Part shown: in pieces, positions 1-12,205 of the stretch
Position numbering within the stretch: the first letter of the stretch is position 1
Layout: each line of letters begins with the position of its first letter
Program-made: the position numbers and the translations under genes
Notes under the pieces: generated by a model
Database searches by the model: none
What the model was told of the DNA's origin: nothing
Seen by the model: only the letters and a program-made list of their open reading frames with translations
Assembly: GCA_026874595.1 (NCBI GenBank)
Contig: CM049309.1
Location: forward strand, 70,662,926 to 70,726,925
Length of the DNA stretch: 64,000 nucleotides
From: Sipunculus nudus
Lineage: Eukaryota > Annelida > Sipuncula > Golfingiida > Sipunculidae
Direction of reading: 5' to 3'

Positions 1-1330
1 TGTCAGATTATGCAACAGGTCAAGAGTCCATTCAGGGCAGCCAGGTACAGGTCAAAAATTCACTCAGTCTAGCCAGGTGCAGGTCAAGAGTTCACTCAGT
101 GCAGTAGCTTGAGGCAGCAATTTGTCACAGGTCACTCGGGGACAACTGCCTTACTCACCTAAGTCTCGTCAGCCTAATGCATCAAACTCTGGGGAAGTTT
201 GATGTATTGGACTGATATTTTGACCTGTCTATGCGTCTTTGATGGTATTCTCATTTACAAGACAGGTGGTGCCACCTACATTGACTTTTGCAGTGTATGC
301 GCCTGCTTATTTCTACCGAGGAATTTGATACATCAGCTTAAAATTGGGCATGTTTATACATATCGGGTAGCTTTATAGTGTACAAGACTGGTGGCGCCAC
401 CTACAATAATTTTGGCACAGTGTATGTCCCTGCTTATTTGAAAGAATGGGTTTGACATATCAGCCTGACATTGGGCATATGTATATATCTATTCGTTGTA
501 TATAAGACTGGTGGTGCCAGCTACAATCAATGTATCCGCCAAAACAGAGTTTTGCGGATACTATGTTTTCAGTCGGACGCAGATGCTGCTGCCAACGCCG
601 CATAGGTTTCTGGAGAACTCCTCCATAAACACTGGGCAGAATTTTTTAAATTCGGAAATATGATCAGTCACATGTGACTTGCTGCGCCCTCATTTTTGGT
701 TGACCTCTGACCTTTCCTCGCTGCCCAGAGTCCATTTGTGCGTCTGTTCCCACACATAAACCCACATATCTCGGGAACCGTTTGACCAATCAAGCTAAAT
801 ATTTTGCACAAATGTAGCCCTTGGAAAGCTTTATAACATACACTAAAAATGGTGGCGCCACCTGCAACCATTTTTGCACAGCGTCCATCTGTTCATCTGC
901 CTTGGGATAAAATCACTCATCTCAGCAGTGATTTGACTTTTCCACCTGAAATTTTGCAGGTTTATCCATCCTGGACAGCTTCCTCGATTATATGACATGT
1001 GGCACCACCTACATTCACGTTTATGCTGCAGACATCCATGCTAATATGCAACACACCTCACTCTATTCCACTTGCCACTTAATCCATGCCTCACTTCACC
1101 CGTCCCACTCTGATTTCTGTGGATACACATAGTCGCTTGTCGACTACCCATATTCTAGTTTTAAAATGTCCTAGTCTGAAACTTGCAGGTTCGAAACGTC
1201 CATTTTGCTGAAATCATAATGACTAAGGTAGATATGTAGGACTAAAGAGGATAAATATTAAATTTAAAAAAAAAACCTCCATTCATACTCCCAAACTTTG
1301 CACAGGTTTGCATTAGGCCTGTAGGCCTTG
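1..1330 (+). mobile_element. Family A Helentron-like element, 3' part
   Basis: The left part is cut by the window edge. The 3' end has CACAGGTT (the inverted copy of the family's 5' AACCTGTG), the hairpin AGGCCT-GT-AGGCCT at 1315-1328, CTTG ending at 1330, then Ts. Bases 1-530 match 49440-49860. A family E element (535-1158) sits inside. The exact palindrome GGTGGCGCCACC is at 390. Confidence 0.65.
535..1158 (+). mobile_element. Family E Helentron-like element, short copy
   Basis: It starts with TCCGCC inside the hairpin GTATCCGCCAAAAC...GTTTTGCGGATAC and ends with GTGGATAC, the hairpin TAGTCG...CGACTA, then CTAG/TTTT (CTAG at 1155-1158). One GGTGGCGCCACC at 851. It is nested in a family A element. 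Confidence 0.7.
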
Positions 1331-2754
1331 TTTTTAATTCCGGGGTACTTACAAGCATATGATGCAGTGACCTAATTTAAGGTTCCCAAGGAGATTGTTT
1401 ATGGCCCTCCTTAGATTTTTAGTTACAGGCTTCTATAGTCAGCGGTTAGGATTTGTGGCCCGCTAACGGACGGTCATACGGCATGGCTTTTTGACAGTAA
1501 CTCGCAAAAAGTAGGGGACAATGACCTAATATCAGGTTACTAAGGAGATTTGCCTAGGTCCTCCCTCAATGTCATGTCAGAAGATTAAAGGTCTAACGGT
1601 TACACCTTTCCCCCCCCCCCCCCCCCATCTCGCAATCAAAGTGCTCAAATCATGTTTTCACCTTTTCTCTAAGAATAAAGGTCCCATTGACCTAATTTCA
1701 GTTTCTAAAGAGACTTTAATATCTCTCTTTGCATTTAGTAAGAGTTTTCTAGGTACATGAGTTAAAATTTGTGCCCTGTCTCACTATTTATAATCATGTT
1801 TTTGGCCGGCAGCTCGCAAAATACAGGCCACCATGATCTAATTTAAGCTTTCAAATGAGATTCGGTCAGAACCTCCCTTGATGTTACGTCAGAAGATTCT
1901 AGGTCCAATGAATACATTTGTACACGACTTAAAGGGTGCTACGAATCATTTTTTTTCTTCATAGCTCTCAGAGCATAAGCCACAGTGACCTTATTATCCC
2001 CTCGCAACGAAGTTGCGAAAGGGATATAGTACCGCCTCCGTTTGTACGTCCGCCGTCTGACCATCTGTCCGTCCGAAATTGCCTTGTGGATCGATTTCTA
2101 GCCAAACGGTTTGCCCCAAACCTTTCATATCGCACATATGGCTTACCCACCCATGGAGGAAGAAACCTATCGATTTTGAGGTCACGGGTTCAAAGGTCAC
2201 GGCCACAGCACCCATTTCTTGAAAAAGCTTGTGGACTGATTTTAAGCCAACAGCGGATATACTAACTCCTATGTTTGTACATCCGTCTTCCTGTCTGTCT
2301 TCCCATCCATCTAAATATACCTCAATTTTAAGCCAAATCATTTGAGCTTTCTCCTTCACATATGCCTCACCCACCCATACACGTACAACTTATCAAGTTT
2401 GACGCCAAAGCTCAAGCTCAAACACCTCCCCTCCTCATTTTAACACTTGCATAATACACCCCATATCATTGTGCTCCCATGCGAGGGGATGCTCCGCTTT
2501 GCGGTGCCCTTGTTTTAGGTTTTCAATGAGATCTTATCAGGATCACAAAGGATGAGGAGTTAGAGGTTTCTAGTCTGTTAGTAATGAGTTTTATACCTTT
2601 ATATATAATACTAATTACTATGAATTACTGCCCTTATGACCAAGTTTGAAAGCTACATTATAATTTGTGCCCTGTTAACAGCCGGACAACCAGATGGATG
2701 TTGGACAGAGCATGATCGCTATGGTTCAGATGACGTACGGCCAGCTAAATAAAA
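1331..2754 (-). mobile_element. Family C Helentron-like element (minus), split by a family B copy
   Basis: Phrases such as GTGACCTAATTTNAGGTTNCC and TTAACGGACGG match the family C body in reverse orientation. The 5' end lies at about 2750 (CAGATGACGTACGGCCAGCT, eroded). The 3' side is interrupted by the family A element end at 1330, and a family B element (1997-2512) sits inside. A C homopolymer at 1610-1626 falls within it. Confidence 0.6.
1997..2512 (+). mobile_element. Family B Helentron-like element, 516 bp
   Basis: It begins TCCCCTCGC with the hairpin TCGCAACGAAGTTGCGA. It ends with GCGAGGGGAT (inverse of the 5' motif), the hairpin CCGCTTTGCGG, then CTTG at 2509-2512 and TTTT. The flanks (ACCTTATTA and TTTTAGGTTTTC) rejoin as family C body sequence, so the insertion went into a T-rich site. 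Confidence 0.7.
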
Positions 2755-2933
2755 CAAGTGACCCATGGGTCATGACACTCAGCTGACTGGGAAGAGATTC
2801 ACAAAAGGAAATTTTATCATCAGAATGGTAGATACCCATTCAACTGAAGCATCAAACAGATTAACCAACAGGCCAAGATTTAGTCTGTATTTATATATCT
2901 GAAAAATAGAGAAAAATGTGTAAACTTTAAAAA

Positions 2934-4263
2934 CTAGAATACGGGTAGCCGACAAGTGACTACGTGTATCTGCCAAAATCAGAGTGAAGTGAGGCATGGA
3001 TTGAGTGGCAAGGGGAAACAGAGTGAGGTATGTTGCATATTAGCATGGATGTCTGCAGCCTAAATGTGTATGTAGGTTGTGCTACCTACCACAAATCCAG
3101 AAAGCTGTCAAAGTTGTATACATATGCAAAATTTTAGGCAGAAAAGTCAAACCACTACATGGATATGAGTGATTTTAGCCCACGGCAGACAAACAGACAG
3201 ACGCTGTGCAAAAATGGTTGCAGTTTTGTGTATGATAAAGACCTATGTGAGATCTAAACACAAGCACAATTTTGGCCCAATCGGTCAAATGGTTCCTGAG
3301 ATATTAGCTTGGATGTGTGCAGCGTTAACTAGAATGTAGGTGGCGCCACCTGTCATAAAATCAAGAAAGCTATCCAGGATGTATAAACCTGCAAAATTTT
3401 AGGCAGTTATGTCAAACCACTACAGAGAAATGAGTGATTTTAGGCCACGGCAGACCAACAGACAGACGCTGTGCAAAATGTGCAAAAATGGTGGCAGGTG
3501 GCCCCTCCAGTTTTGTGTATGATAAAGACCTATGTGAGATCTATACACATGCAAAATTTTGGCCCAATCGTTCAAACGGTTCCCGAGATATGAGCTTGGA
3601 TGTCTGCAGCATAAACTAGAATAAAGGTGGCGCCACCTGTCATAAAATCAAGAAAGCTATCCAGGATGTATAAAACTGCAAAATTTTAGGCAGATATGTC
3701 AAACCACTGCCAAGATGTGAACGACTTAATTGCACGGCAGACAAACAGACAGACGCTGTGCAAAAATGGTTGCAGGTGGTGCCACCAGTTTTGTGTATGA
3801 TAAAGAGCTATGTTAGATCTATACACATGCAAAATTTTGGCCCGATCGGTCAAACGGTTCCCGAGATATGAGCTTGGATGTCATCAGCATGAACGTGAAT
3901 GTAGGTGGTGCCACCTGTCATAAAATCAAGAAAGCTATCCAGGATGTATAAAACTGCAAAATTTTAGGCAGATATGTCAAACCACTGCCGAGATATGAGT
4001 GATTTTAACCAAAGGCAGATGAACAGATGGACACTGTGCAAACATGGTTACAGGTGGCGCCACCATTTTTTGTGTATGTTATAGAGCTATGCAAGGGCTA
4101 CATTAGTATAAATTTTGTTTCCTGATCAGTCAAACGGTTCCCGAGATATGAGCTTGGAAAGCTGATAAAATCAAGTCCCAGAGGAGCTCTCTGGAAACGA
4201 ACGCGGCAACGGCGGAGGAACCCGGTCAAAAACATAGTATCCACAAAACTTCGTTTTGGCGGG
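2934..4263 (-). mobile_element. Family E Helentron-like element with a 280-bp tandem core (minus)
   Basis: The 5' end at 4263-4266 reads GTACCCGCCAAAACGAAG, then TTTTGTGGATAC, on the minus strand. The 3' end is CTAG (2934-2937), preceded by a hairpin-like GTAGTC...GGCTAC. The core has units with AGCTTGGATG at about 3306, 3593, 3871 and 4151 (steps of 287, 278 and 280 bp). Exact GGTGGCGCCACC at 3339, 3626 and 4053. Confidence 0.7.
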
Positions 4264-6540
4264 TACAAAAATACAGGTGGCTCCACCAGTCTGCAGAAAC
4301 TAATAAAAACACTTACAAACATCAATATCCATGCAAAGAATCATGGTGATCTCCCCATTAGTTGTTCAGATACTTCAGCTTTTGTATCAAATTGTCCATT
4401 ATTCTGAGGGATACTTCGGAGTCCTATGGCTTGAAGGATATGGGTAACAGAGACCTAATTTTAAGTTTCCACAGGCACTTTTCATGGGCCTTCTTGCATG
4501 ACAAGAATGAAGATTCTAGGTCCAGTTGTTGCGATTTGTACCCTGTTGACAGATAACCACATCTTTAAAGGTATCAAAAAAAGAGGAAAAAAAATCGAAA
4601 AAATTTGAAAAAATAGGTGGCGCACCCAGTCTGCAGAAACTGATGGAACAGGTCATGATCAATATGTATGCCGAAAATCATGACCATCAGTGTTGTAGTT
4701 ATTGAGATACTGCAGTTTTTGTATCAAATTTTCCATTATTCTGGGGGGTAATTTGGAGCCATACAGCTTAAAGAATATGGGTAACAGAGACCTAATTTCA
4801 GGTTTCCATGGAGACTTTTCATGGGTCTCCCTGTGTGTCAAGAATGAAGATTCTAGGTCCAGTTTTAATGATTTGTGCCCTGTTAACAGATGTTCATAAC
4901 TTTAAAGGTCTCAAAAATAGAAAAAAAATTCGTAAAAAAACCCGAACAAATACAGGTGGTGCCACCAGTCTGCAGAAACTGATAAAACACTCCATGATCA
5001 ATATCCATGAAAACAATTATGGTGATCTCTGCATTAGTTGTTCAGATACTTCAGCTTTTGTATCAAATTTTCCATTATTCTGAGCTGTACTTTGGAGTGC
5101 CATAGCTCAAAGGATATGGGTAACAGAGACCTAATTTCAGGTGTCCATGGAGACTTATCATGGGTCTCCCTGTGTGTCAACAATGAAGATTCTAGGTCCA
5201 GTCCTTACGATTTGTATCCTGTTGACAGATAACTACATCCTGAAAGGTCTCGAAAATAGAGAAAAAAAAATTGTGAAAATTTGAAAAAATACAGGTGGCA
5301 CCACCAGTCTGCAGGTACTGATGAAACACCTCTTGATCAATATGTATGCCAAAAATCACGACCATCAGTGTTGTAGTTATTGAGATGTTGCAGTTTGTTT
5401 TTATCAAATTTTACATTATTCTGGGGGGTTATTGGGAGCCCCCCATAGCTCAAAGGATATGGGTAACAGAGACCTTATTTCAGGTTTCCATGCAGACTTT
5501 TTATGGACCTCTCAGTGTGTCAAGAATGAAGATTCTAGGTCCAGTCTTTATGATTTGTGCCCTGTTAACAGCTGTTCACATTTTTAAATTCGTAAAAATC
5601 GAAAAATTCAGGTGGCGCCACCAGTCTGCAGGAAGTGATGGAACATCTCATGATCAATACGTATGCCAAAAATCATGACCATCAGTCAAGTAGTTAATGA
5701 GATATTGAAGTTTTTGTATGAAAATTTTGACTTTTCTGGGGGGTACTTTGGGGCCCCATAGCTCGAAGGATATGGGTAACAGAGATCTAATTTATGGTTT
5801 CCACGGAGACTTTTAATAGGTTTCTCAGTGTGTCGAGAATGAAGATTCTAGGTCCAGCGGTTACGATTTGTGCCACGTTAACAGATGACAGCATCTTTAA
5901 ACGTCTCAAAAATAGAGGAAAAAATTGTAAAATAATCGAAAAATACAGGTGGCGCCACCAGTCTGCAGGAACTGATGGAACATCTCATGATCAATATGTA
6001 TGCCAAAAATCATGACCATCAGTGTTGTAGTTATTGAGATATTGAAGTTTTTGTATGAAATTTTTTACTATTCTGGGGGGTACTTTGAGGCCCCATAGCT
6101 CGAAGGATATGGGTAACAGAGACCTAATTTCTCGTTTCCAAGGAGATTTTTCATGGACCTCTCAGTGTATCAAGAATTAAGATTCTAGGTCTAGGCTTTA
6201 TGATTTGTGCCTTGTTAACAGATATTCACATTTTTAAAGGTCTCAAAAATAGAGAAAAAAATTTTAAAAAATCGAAAAATACAGGTGGCCCCACCAGTCT
6301 GCAGGAAGTGATGGAACATCTCATGATCAATATGTATGCCAAAAATCATGACCATCAGTCAAGTAGTTAATGAGATATTGAAGTTTTTGTATGAAATTTT
6401 TGACTTTTCTGGGGGGTACTTTGGGGCCCCATAGCTCGAAGGATATGGGTAACAGAGACCTAATTTCTGGTTTCCAAGGAGATTTTTCATGGACCTCTCA
6501 GAATCCCAAGTAACAAGGTTCTAGGTTCAGCTGTTACGAT
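4260..6540 (-). repeat. About seven tandem units of roughly 335 bp (family C core)
   Basis: GATTCTAGGTCCAG-like motifs occur at about 4512, 4849, 5188, 5531, 5844 and 6181, with a seventh diverged copy near 6516. Most steps are 337-343 bp; one is 313. Each unit has an AGGTGGNGCCACCAGTCTGC segment, exact GGTGGCGCCACC at 5611 and 5948, and a CATGATCAATATGTATGCC segment. Confidence 0.9.
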
Positions 6541-6639
6541 TTGTGCCTGGTTAACGGACGGACAGACGGAGAGATGGACGACGGACAAAGAGTGATCGCT
6601 ATAGCTCAGATGACTTTCAGTCAGCTGAGCTAAAAACAT

Positions 6640-7423
6640 TCAGGTTTGCCAGTTTTGTCTGTTATGCTTGCAGGTCAGATCACAGGTCAGCGATATGTGT
6701 CCCATATCCTCCGAACGACATAACCTGGTCTAGAAATCAATAACAGCAGAATTTGATAGGTTGAATCCCAGGGCAATCTGAAAGACTGATGAGCACTGCC
6801 TTATATTCCAACAGGAATCAGATTCCCTCCTCCATGATTAAAACCGATGCATATTCCTAGGCACTACAGAGCCGGGTTATAGTGACCTGGTGCCTTAAAA
6901 CCTACAGGAGCACTTTCTGCCTATGTCAGCAGAACTAGACCCCGGGGGAGGTTTAATAATTTTATTATTAATAATTTTATTAGCCTGATACTTGGACATA
7001 TAACCTTTTGTTTTGGTAAAAAATTGAGTAGTTTCAGTTTCACTGTCAGTATAATCACCAGCCATAACCATAAAGGCAATTATTTTAATACAAATAATAT
7101 CGCTGTTCTAATAAATACAGTTTACTGATGAGATGGCTCGGCCTGATAGGACACTGTTATCATGAGACAGAACATGTAACTTTTTGTATCCTAGAATAGA
7201 AGCTATGTTGGTTTCATTTGCTGTGGCAAAACCATAGGATCTAGATTAACAAATATTTATGTAATTTGACAACACATTGTTATGTCAATGTCAGATCACC
7301 CTTGTGACCCGCTCCACTAAGAGCTTGTTTCAATGAGATGAAACAGAGGATGAATGCATATTCATTACACTGATGATGTCAGTATATACAGTTCTTGCAT
7401 GGTGAACAAATTTCTCAAAAAAT

Positions 7424-7480
<57 letters not shown>

Positions 7481-10400
7481 CCCATCTGCTGTAACAACAT
7501 TGTGACCTGATTTGAAATAAAGGAAGTATCAACCAAATTGTATATCTCTCATCCTTGTGTTGCAAGTAAACACACTCAACTTGACCTTGTAACAAAAGCA
7601 CTATGCTGGACATGGGTATAAGGTAATACTAAATGAGTGTATCTAATATATCTCAAAACCCTAATTAAATATGCATTATAAAATAAACCCCTCCATTACA
7701 AAGGACAGTTGACCCCTTTATGTGGGGATTTTGGTGTTTTATCTGAAGGGTGAATGGGATGGTGGGGGGGGGGGGGGGGGGGCTAGCTTTGATCAGAAGG
7801 GTACAATTGGTCAAAGTTCCAGTTGAGGCATGAACTAGGATGAACCATCCTTTTACATATTTATGTTTGTTTTATTATATAGCATACACAACCAGACATA
7901 CTCCTTGGTAAAGCTAGGGAATAGTTTAACATGATGGCGGTATATGACATCATTTAACAAAACAATTCAGCCATACTTCCTGAAATGTCAACCATTTGGC
8001 ATGCATTTTTCACAAAATATATTGTTATCTCTACAAGACTGTGAACACTAGCAGACATTTAACATAAATAATACATATATGTATATATTACTACTCCATT
8101 TTTTAAGAGATTCATACAGATGAACATATTCACTGGTGATCATTACAGTAAAACTGTTCTGCAGAACTTTCACATTTAATTTTTGACACTCCTCTTAACT
8201 TTCAAGCCTTTTCAGCATGAATTTATGGACAGAAATTAGTTAACTTAAATACCAATATTAAGATTTTGCCCAAACATAAAGCAATACAAAATATGAGGAA
8301 AAAATAATATTATGATGTGATTAAAAACACAAGCCACACTAATATATTAAGCATATACTAAATACTAATATATTAAGCATACACTCAATTTGTCCAATGA
8401 TATTCAAAACTGGTATAAACTAAAGATTTCCTCAAACAAATATTTTCATATTTTAGTTACATATCACAATAATAAACAAGTCCCATACCATGTACTAGTC
8501 AAGAGTCACCTTATAAAAATGGGTCCCCAAGAAATTCTCCCATGGAAACTCTTAAGGTTTCATGAATTCACAAACATCAAAGGAGTTTATGGTAAATAAA
8601 AGTAATATGAATGAGAGTTCCAAGTAACATGGCTCTGGAACCTTATTCACTATTAAATGAAAATGGCATTAAGTTTGTTACCCAATTACACAATTTACAA
8701 AAACTGGCACAGTTCAAATGATTTGTTTATATAGAAAAATTACAGAAATGCTGACATTTTTTTCTAGTATCTTTTACAACAATAACTCCAATAATTTCCA
8801 TTTAAGGAACATTTTTGTGTTTAAATATACACCATCATATACATATGCTACAAAACCTGTAAGCCAACAGGTCTCCCCAGTGTCAAAATTACATAACTGA
8901 TGACTTTCTCTGAACAAATACCAGCATCACTCAGACATCTGAACACAGTTCCATGTAACCTGTTACCGAAGCTTTTCATTACTTACTGTGGCTCATTATC
9001 CGTTTTAATCTTTTGTTAAACATTGACACATTACTTGTTGTATTAGAGAATTATCAATATATCTAAATTACATTTTTACCAAAATTATATTAATTAAATA
9101 ATTATTCTGAACCCCTCACAGAATCATGGCACATATTGGCTGACCATGAGTCTGCGTTTTCTTATTATGCGCAGAGCACTCCAAAACCTAAACTGGTTGC
9201 CTACTATCATATGACCCTTTAATCCTGTTGTGGCTCATAAATGAAAGGGAAAATGTGTTACACAAGTGATACATCAATAAAATTATAATGCATTTTATCC
9301 TTATTCGAAAATATGAGGCTTCTATCTGGGTAAAATATATGTACAAAATACAGAACCACTGTGTTGAAATATGACAGTGTCATGCTGCCATCTAGTAGGC
9401 ATATGTGAAACTAATGCTATGTTTACATACTTTAGTAGTGGAGACTGGGCCATTAACATAGTCAATTGACGTTACTCACGACAAAACTTTAGACAATGTT
9501 TTATATAATTACATATACCAAAACAACATAAAAGAAAACATGTTCTCCTATAATAAAGTTAACAAACACAGCAATCTATTGCAAATGTCACTTGAACGTA
9601 TACATTTTTATTCAAAACTGTTTTCTACTGTACACACTGGAATGTCTTAAACTTGGGCCTTGTTGCTGGGTATCAAAGTGCACATTACAAAACCAATACA
9701 CATTCATGTCATCTTATCTGCTTTGCATCATAAACCAGGTAACGCTAAATTCAATCCATTCAGACTTGATATTTGTAAGAAATCTACTCACACAGAAGCC
9801 AGAAATTACATAAACTCCTTAAAAAAATAGGTGAATGGTCACCTTTAAAGTCCTATATGTCACTGCTCCTATACAAGAAAATTTAATAGCTTTATTATGA
9901 CTTTATATTTAATTTGGTAATGTCTGATAAAAGAGGTACTGTGGCACTTTTAAAATTGCAGTGACACTATATTTATATTGGTTATATAAGAAATAAAATG
10001 AGCATAACTAATACCATATGAATCACTAATTGAATGTGTCAAAATGCAAGCCTATGGGAGTACTCAGTCTGAATTACTCAGAATGAGTACCCCTTTTAAA
10101 CTATTTTTCACCAATATAAACTGTGAGCATACATGCTATAGTGCCACAAAACCTTTGCCGAATTGCATGTGGGCCTTTTATGCACCCACTTATCATTAAC
10201 CCATATTTAAAATCATATTCTGTCATAATACTTGAGCAGACCTATGGCATTAGGTTTATAACAAAATGCAAGTAATAATTTTCAAAAGTGTACCCCATTT
10301 CCTGACTAGCTTTTCACAGTTTTTACAAAAGATACCTTAAACTTTAAACTGAAATAAGTTAATGTGCAGTTTGTCATTCAAAACAATCCCTTTCTTAATA

Positions 10401-12205
10401 ATTTATTAGAATTCATTGAACCTGCAAAAGATTGCCTCTTAGTATTTGTAAATACATGTAACATGTATATCTTGAAGAATAATTTTTTCTTACATATTAA
10501 TAAATGGTTTTATTTCCTTATTTTATTAATTATAAACATTTATCTGTCATTTCTCAAAAAGTTGGTATGCTTCATTATTTGTTATCTATATTTTTAATTA
10601 AATCATTTATCACAACTTTTTTTCAATGTTCACCGTTTGTTATTTACAAATGACAGGTAATTGAAGCAATTGTCCAAAATAAATGAAAAATATATACAAT
10701 TGAATATCATTCATTATTCCATTTCAATGATAATTCATACAAATTCTGCATAATTTTCAAAAAATATAAATTTTACTATCCAAGAAAAAAAAATATTAAA
10801 TTTGCTTATATCACAATGGATTTTATATTTCATATGTTGGTATTATGTATAGCATGTTTTTAATCTGTCAACCATAGATTGAGCCACTGTGACACAATAG
10901 GGGATATTCCATTATCTTTTTCTACAGCATACTGTGGTTGGCTTCATTTTGCGGGGCTAAATTTTTTCCTGATTTTCAATTTTACAGTGTTTCACCAGGG
11001 ATCAATTTTTGAGACCCAACCATACAGTTACCTACATATACATTTATTTTAATGATTATTTATTAGGCACATGGAATAGTAACAATCTGATTAGGAAAAC
11101 AAGAGGAAGCATCAAATGGAAATTCTTGTTCATGATAAGTTAATTTAAGAGATCTGATATTATATGTATATCAATCTTTGACTTTCAGCTAATTCTTTAA
11201 ATATCTGTTATTAAATTATTAATGGATTTTGATGAAATATTCAGGATGCCCGGCAATGATAGAAGGAACAATTGATTAAATTGTGGAGGTGATCCAGGTG
11301 ACCATCTTGATGCAAGAATTTTTTAAAAAGAAAAAATGCTGCATGTCTGACAAGGTCATACGGGGGTTAAGAGCTGCCTTGGCAGAGGTCTGCGCTCTCT
11401 GAGTGCTTTTCTAGTTATTTATTAAATCAATCATTTGCTTTTCATCATTTGTTAATACAGGCAGGTAACATATATGACATGAAGCGAGGCTACAGTACTA
11501 ATGCGTTTCTTCAGTGTTGAAGGGGCATCAAATTCTGGAGGGTTTTAATTTTGCGATGATTCCCTTTTTGCCAATATTGTGAAATTTTAACCCTCAAAAA
11601 TAAAAAGCTAACCACATATTACCTTTGTTGAATATATGGCTGGCCATTTTTTTTTAAATTTAATATTTAAAAATTTCACATTTTTATTTTAACATATACA
11701 TGTAACTCTGTACATTTTCATTTACTTGTGCATGTATGTGCACATACACATATGAAATGCAGGAAGGTCTATCTAGCCATAAATCTTAGAAAAATTTTCA
11801 ATGATCTTACATATTTCTGAAGCTTAAATAGCACAGAGGAGATAATTTAAAAAAAAAACCAAGCATTTCACCAACTTGCTTCTGTATCAAATACATATAT
11901 TCCTGTAAAGTATTAACAATTATAAATATAACAACATCAATTATACTAATTACAATTAATCATGATACTCACAGTTATAATCATGAAGAATTCATGGAAA
12001 AAATCAAAGGATCACAATATGTGGACAAATATAAAAGAATGCACCGTTAATGATGGACAAATATCCAAAACAATATAAAGTAAATATGTTCAATAGCCTA
12101 AACACAGGTACCTAACAACAAACTTGACAGGTATGAATATACGCTGCAATACTAGTACCAAAAGAAACAAGAATATCTTTGGTTTGTTTCACAAATATTT
12201 TCAGA
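6640..12205. other. AT-rich stretch without a supported gene; 3' flank of TMEM68
   Basis: Apart from the microsatellite and G run at 7.4-7.8 kb, I see no coding signal. Its high-coordinate end must include the TMEM68 3' untranslated region: the nearest AATAAA on the minus strand is the complement of 11683-11688, about 520 bases past the stop. The open frames are short and do not look like proteins. Confidence 0.6.
7425..7474 (+). repeat. AG dinucleotide microsatellite
   Basis: About 25 uninterrupted AG units. A 19-base G run lies nearby at 7764-7782. Confidence 0.98.

Larger units (their letters stand above)
2755..6637 (-). mobile_element. Family C Helentron-like element, full copy (minus)
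   Basis: On the minus strand it starts at 6637 with TTAGCTCAGCTGACT, the near-perfect hairpin AGCTCAGCTGACT/AGTCATCTGAGCT and a TCCG-rich stretch. It ends at low coordinates with CAGCTGAGTGTCATGACCCA, a hairpin TGACCCATGGGTCA, then CTTG (2755-2758). Inside are a 335-bp tandem (4260-6540) and a nested family E copy (2934-4263). Confidence 0.75.

Noticed and set aside
1569-1760. Frame with a poly-Pro stretch
   Set aside because: The proline run comes from the C homopolymer at 1610-1626 inside a repeat.
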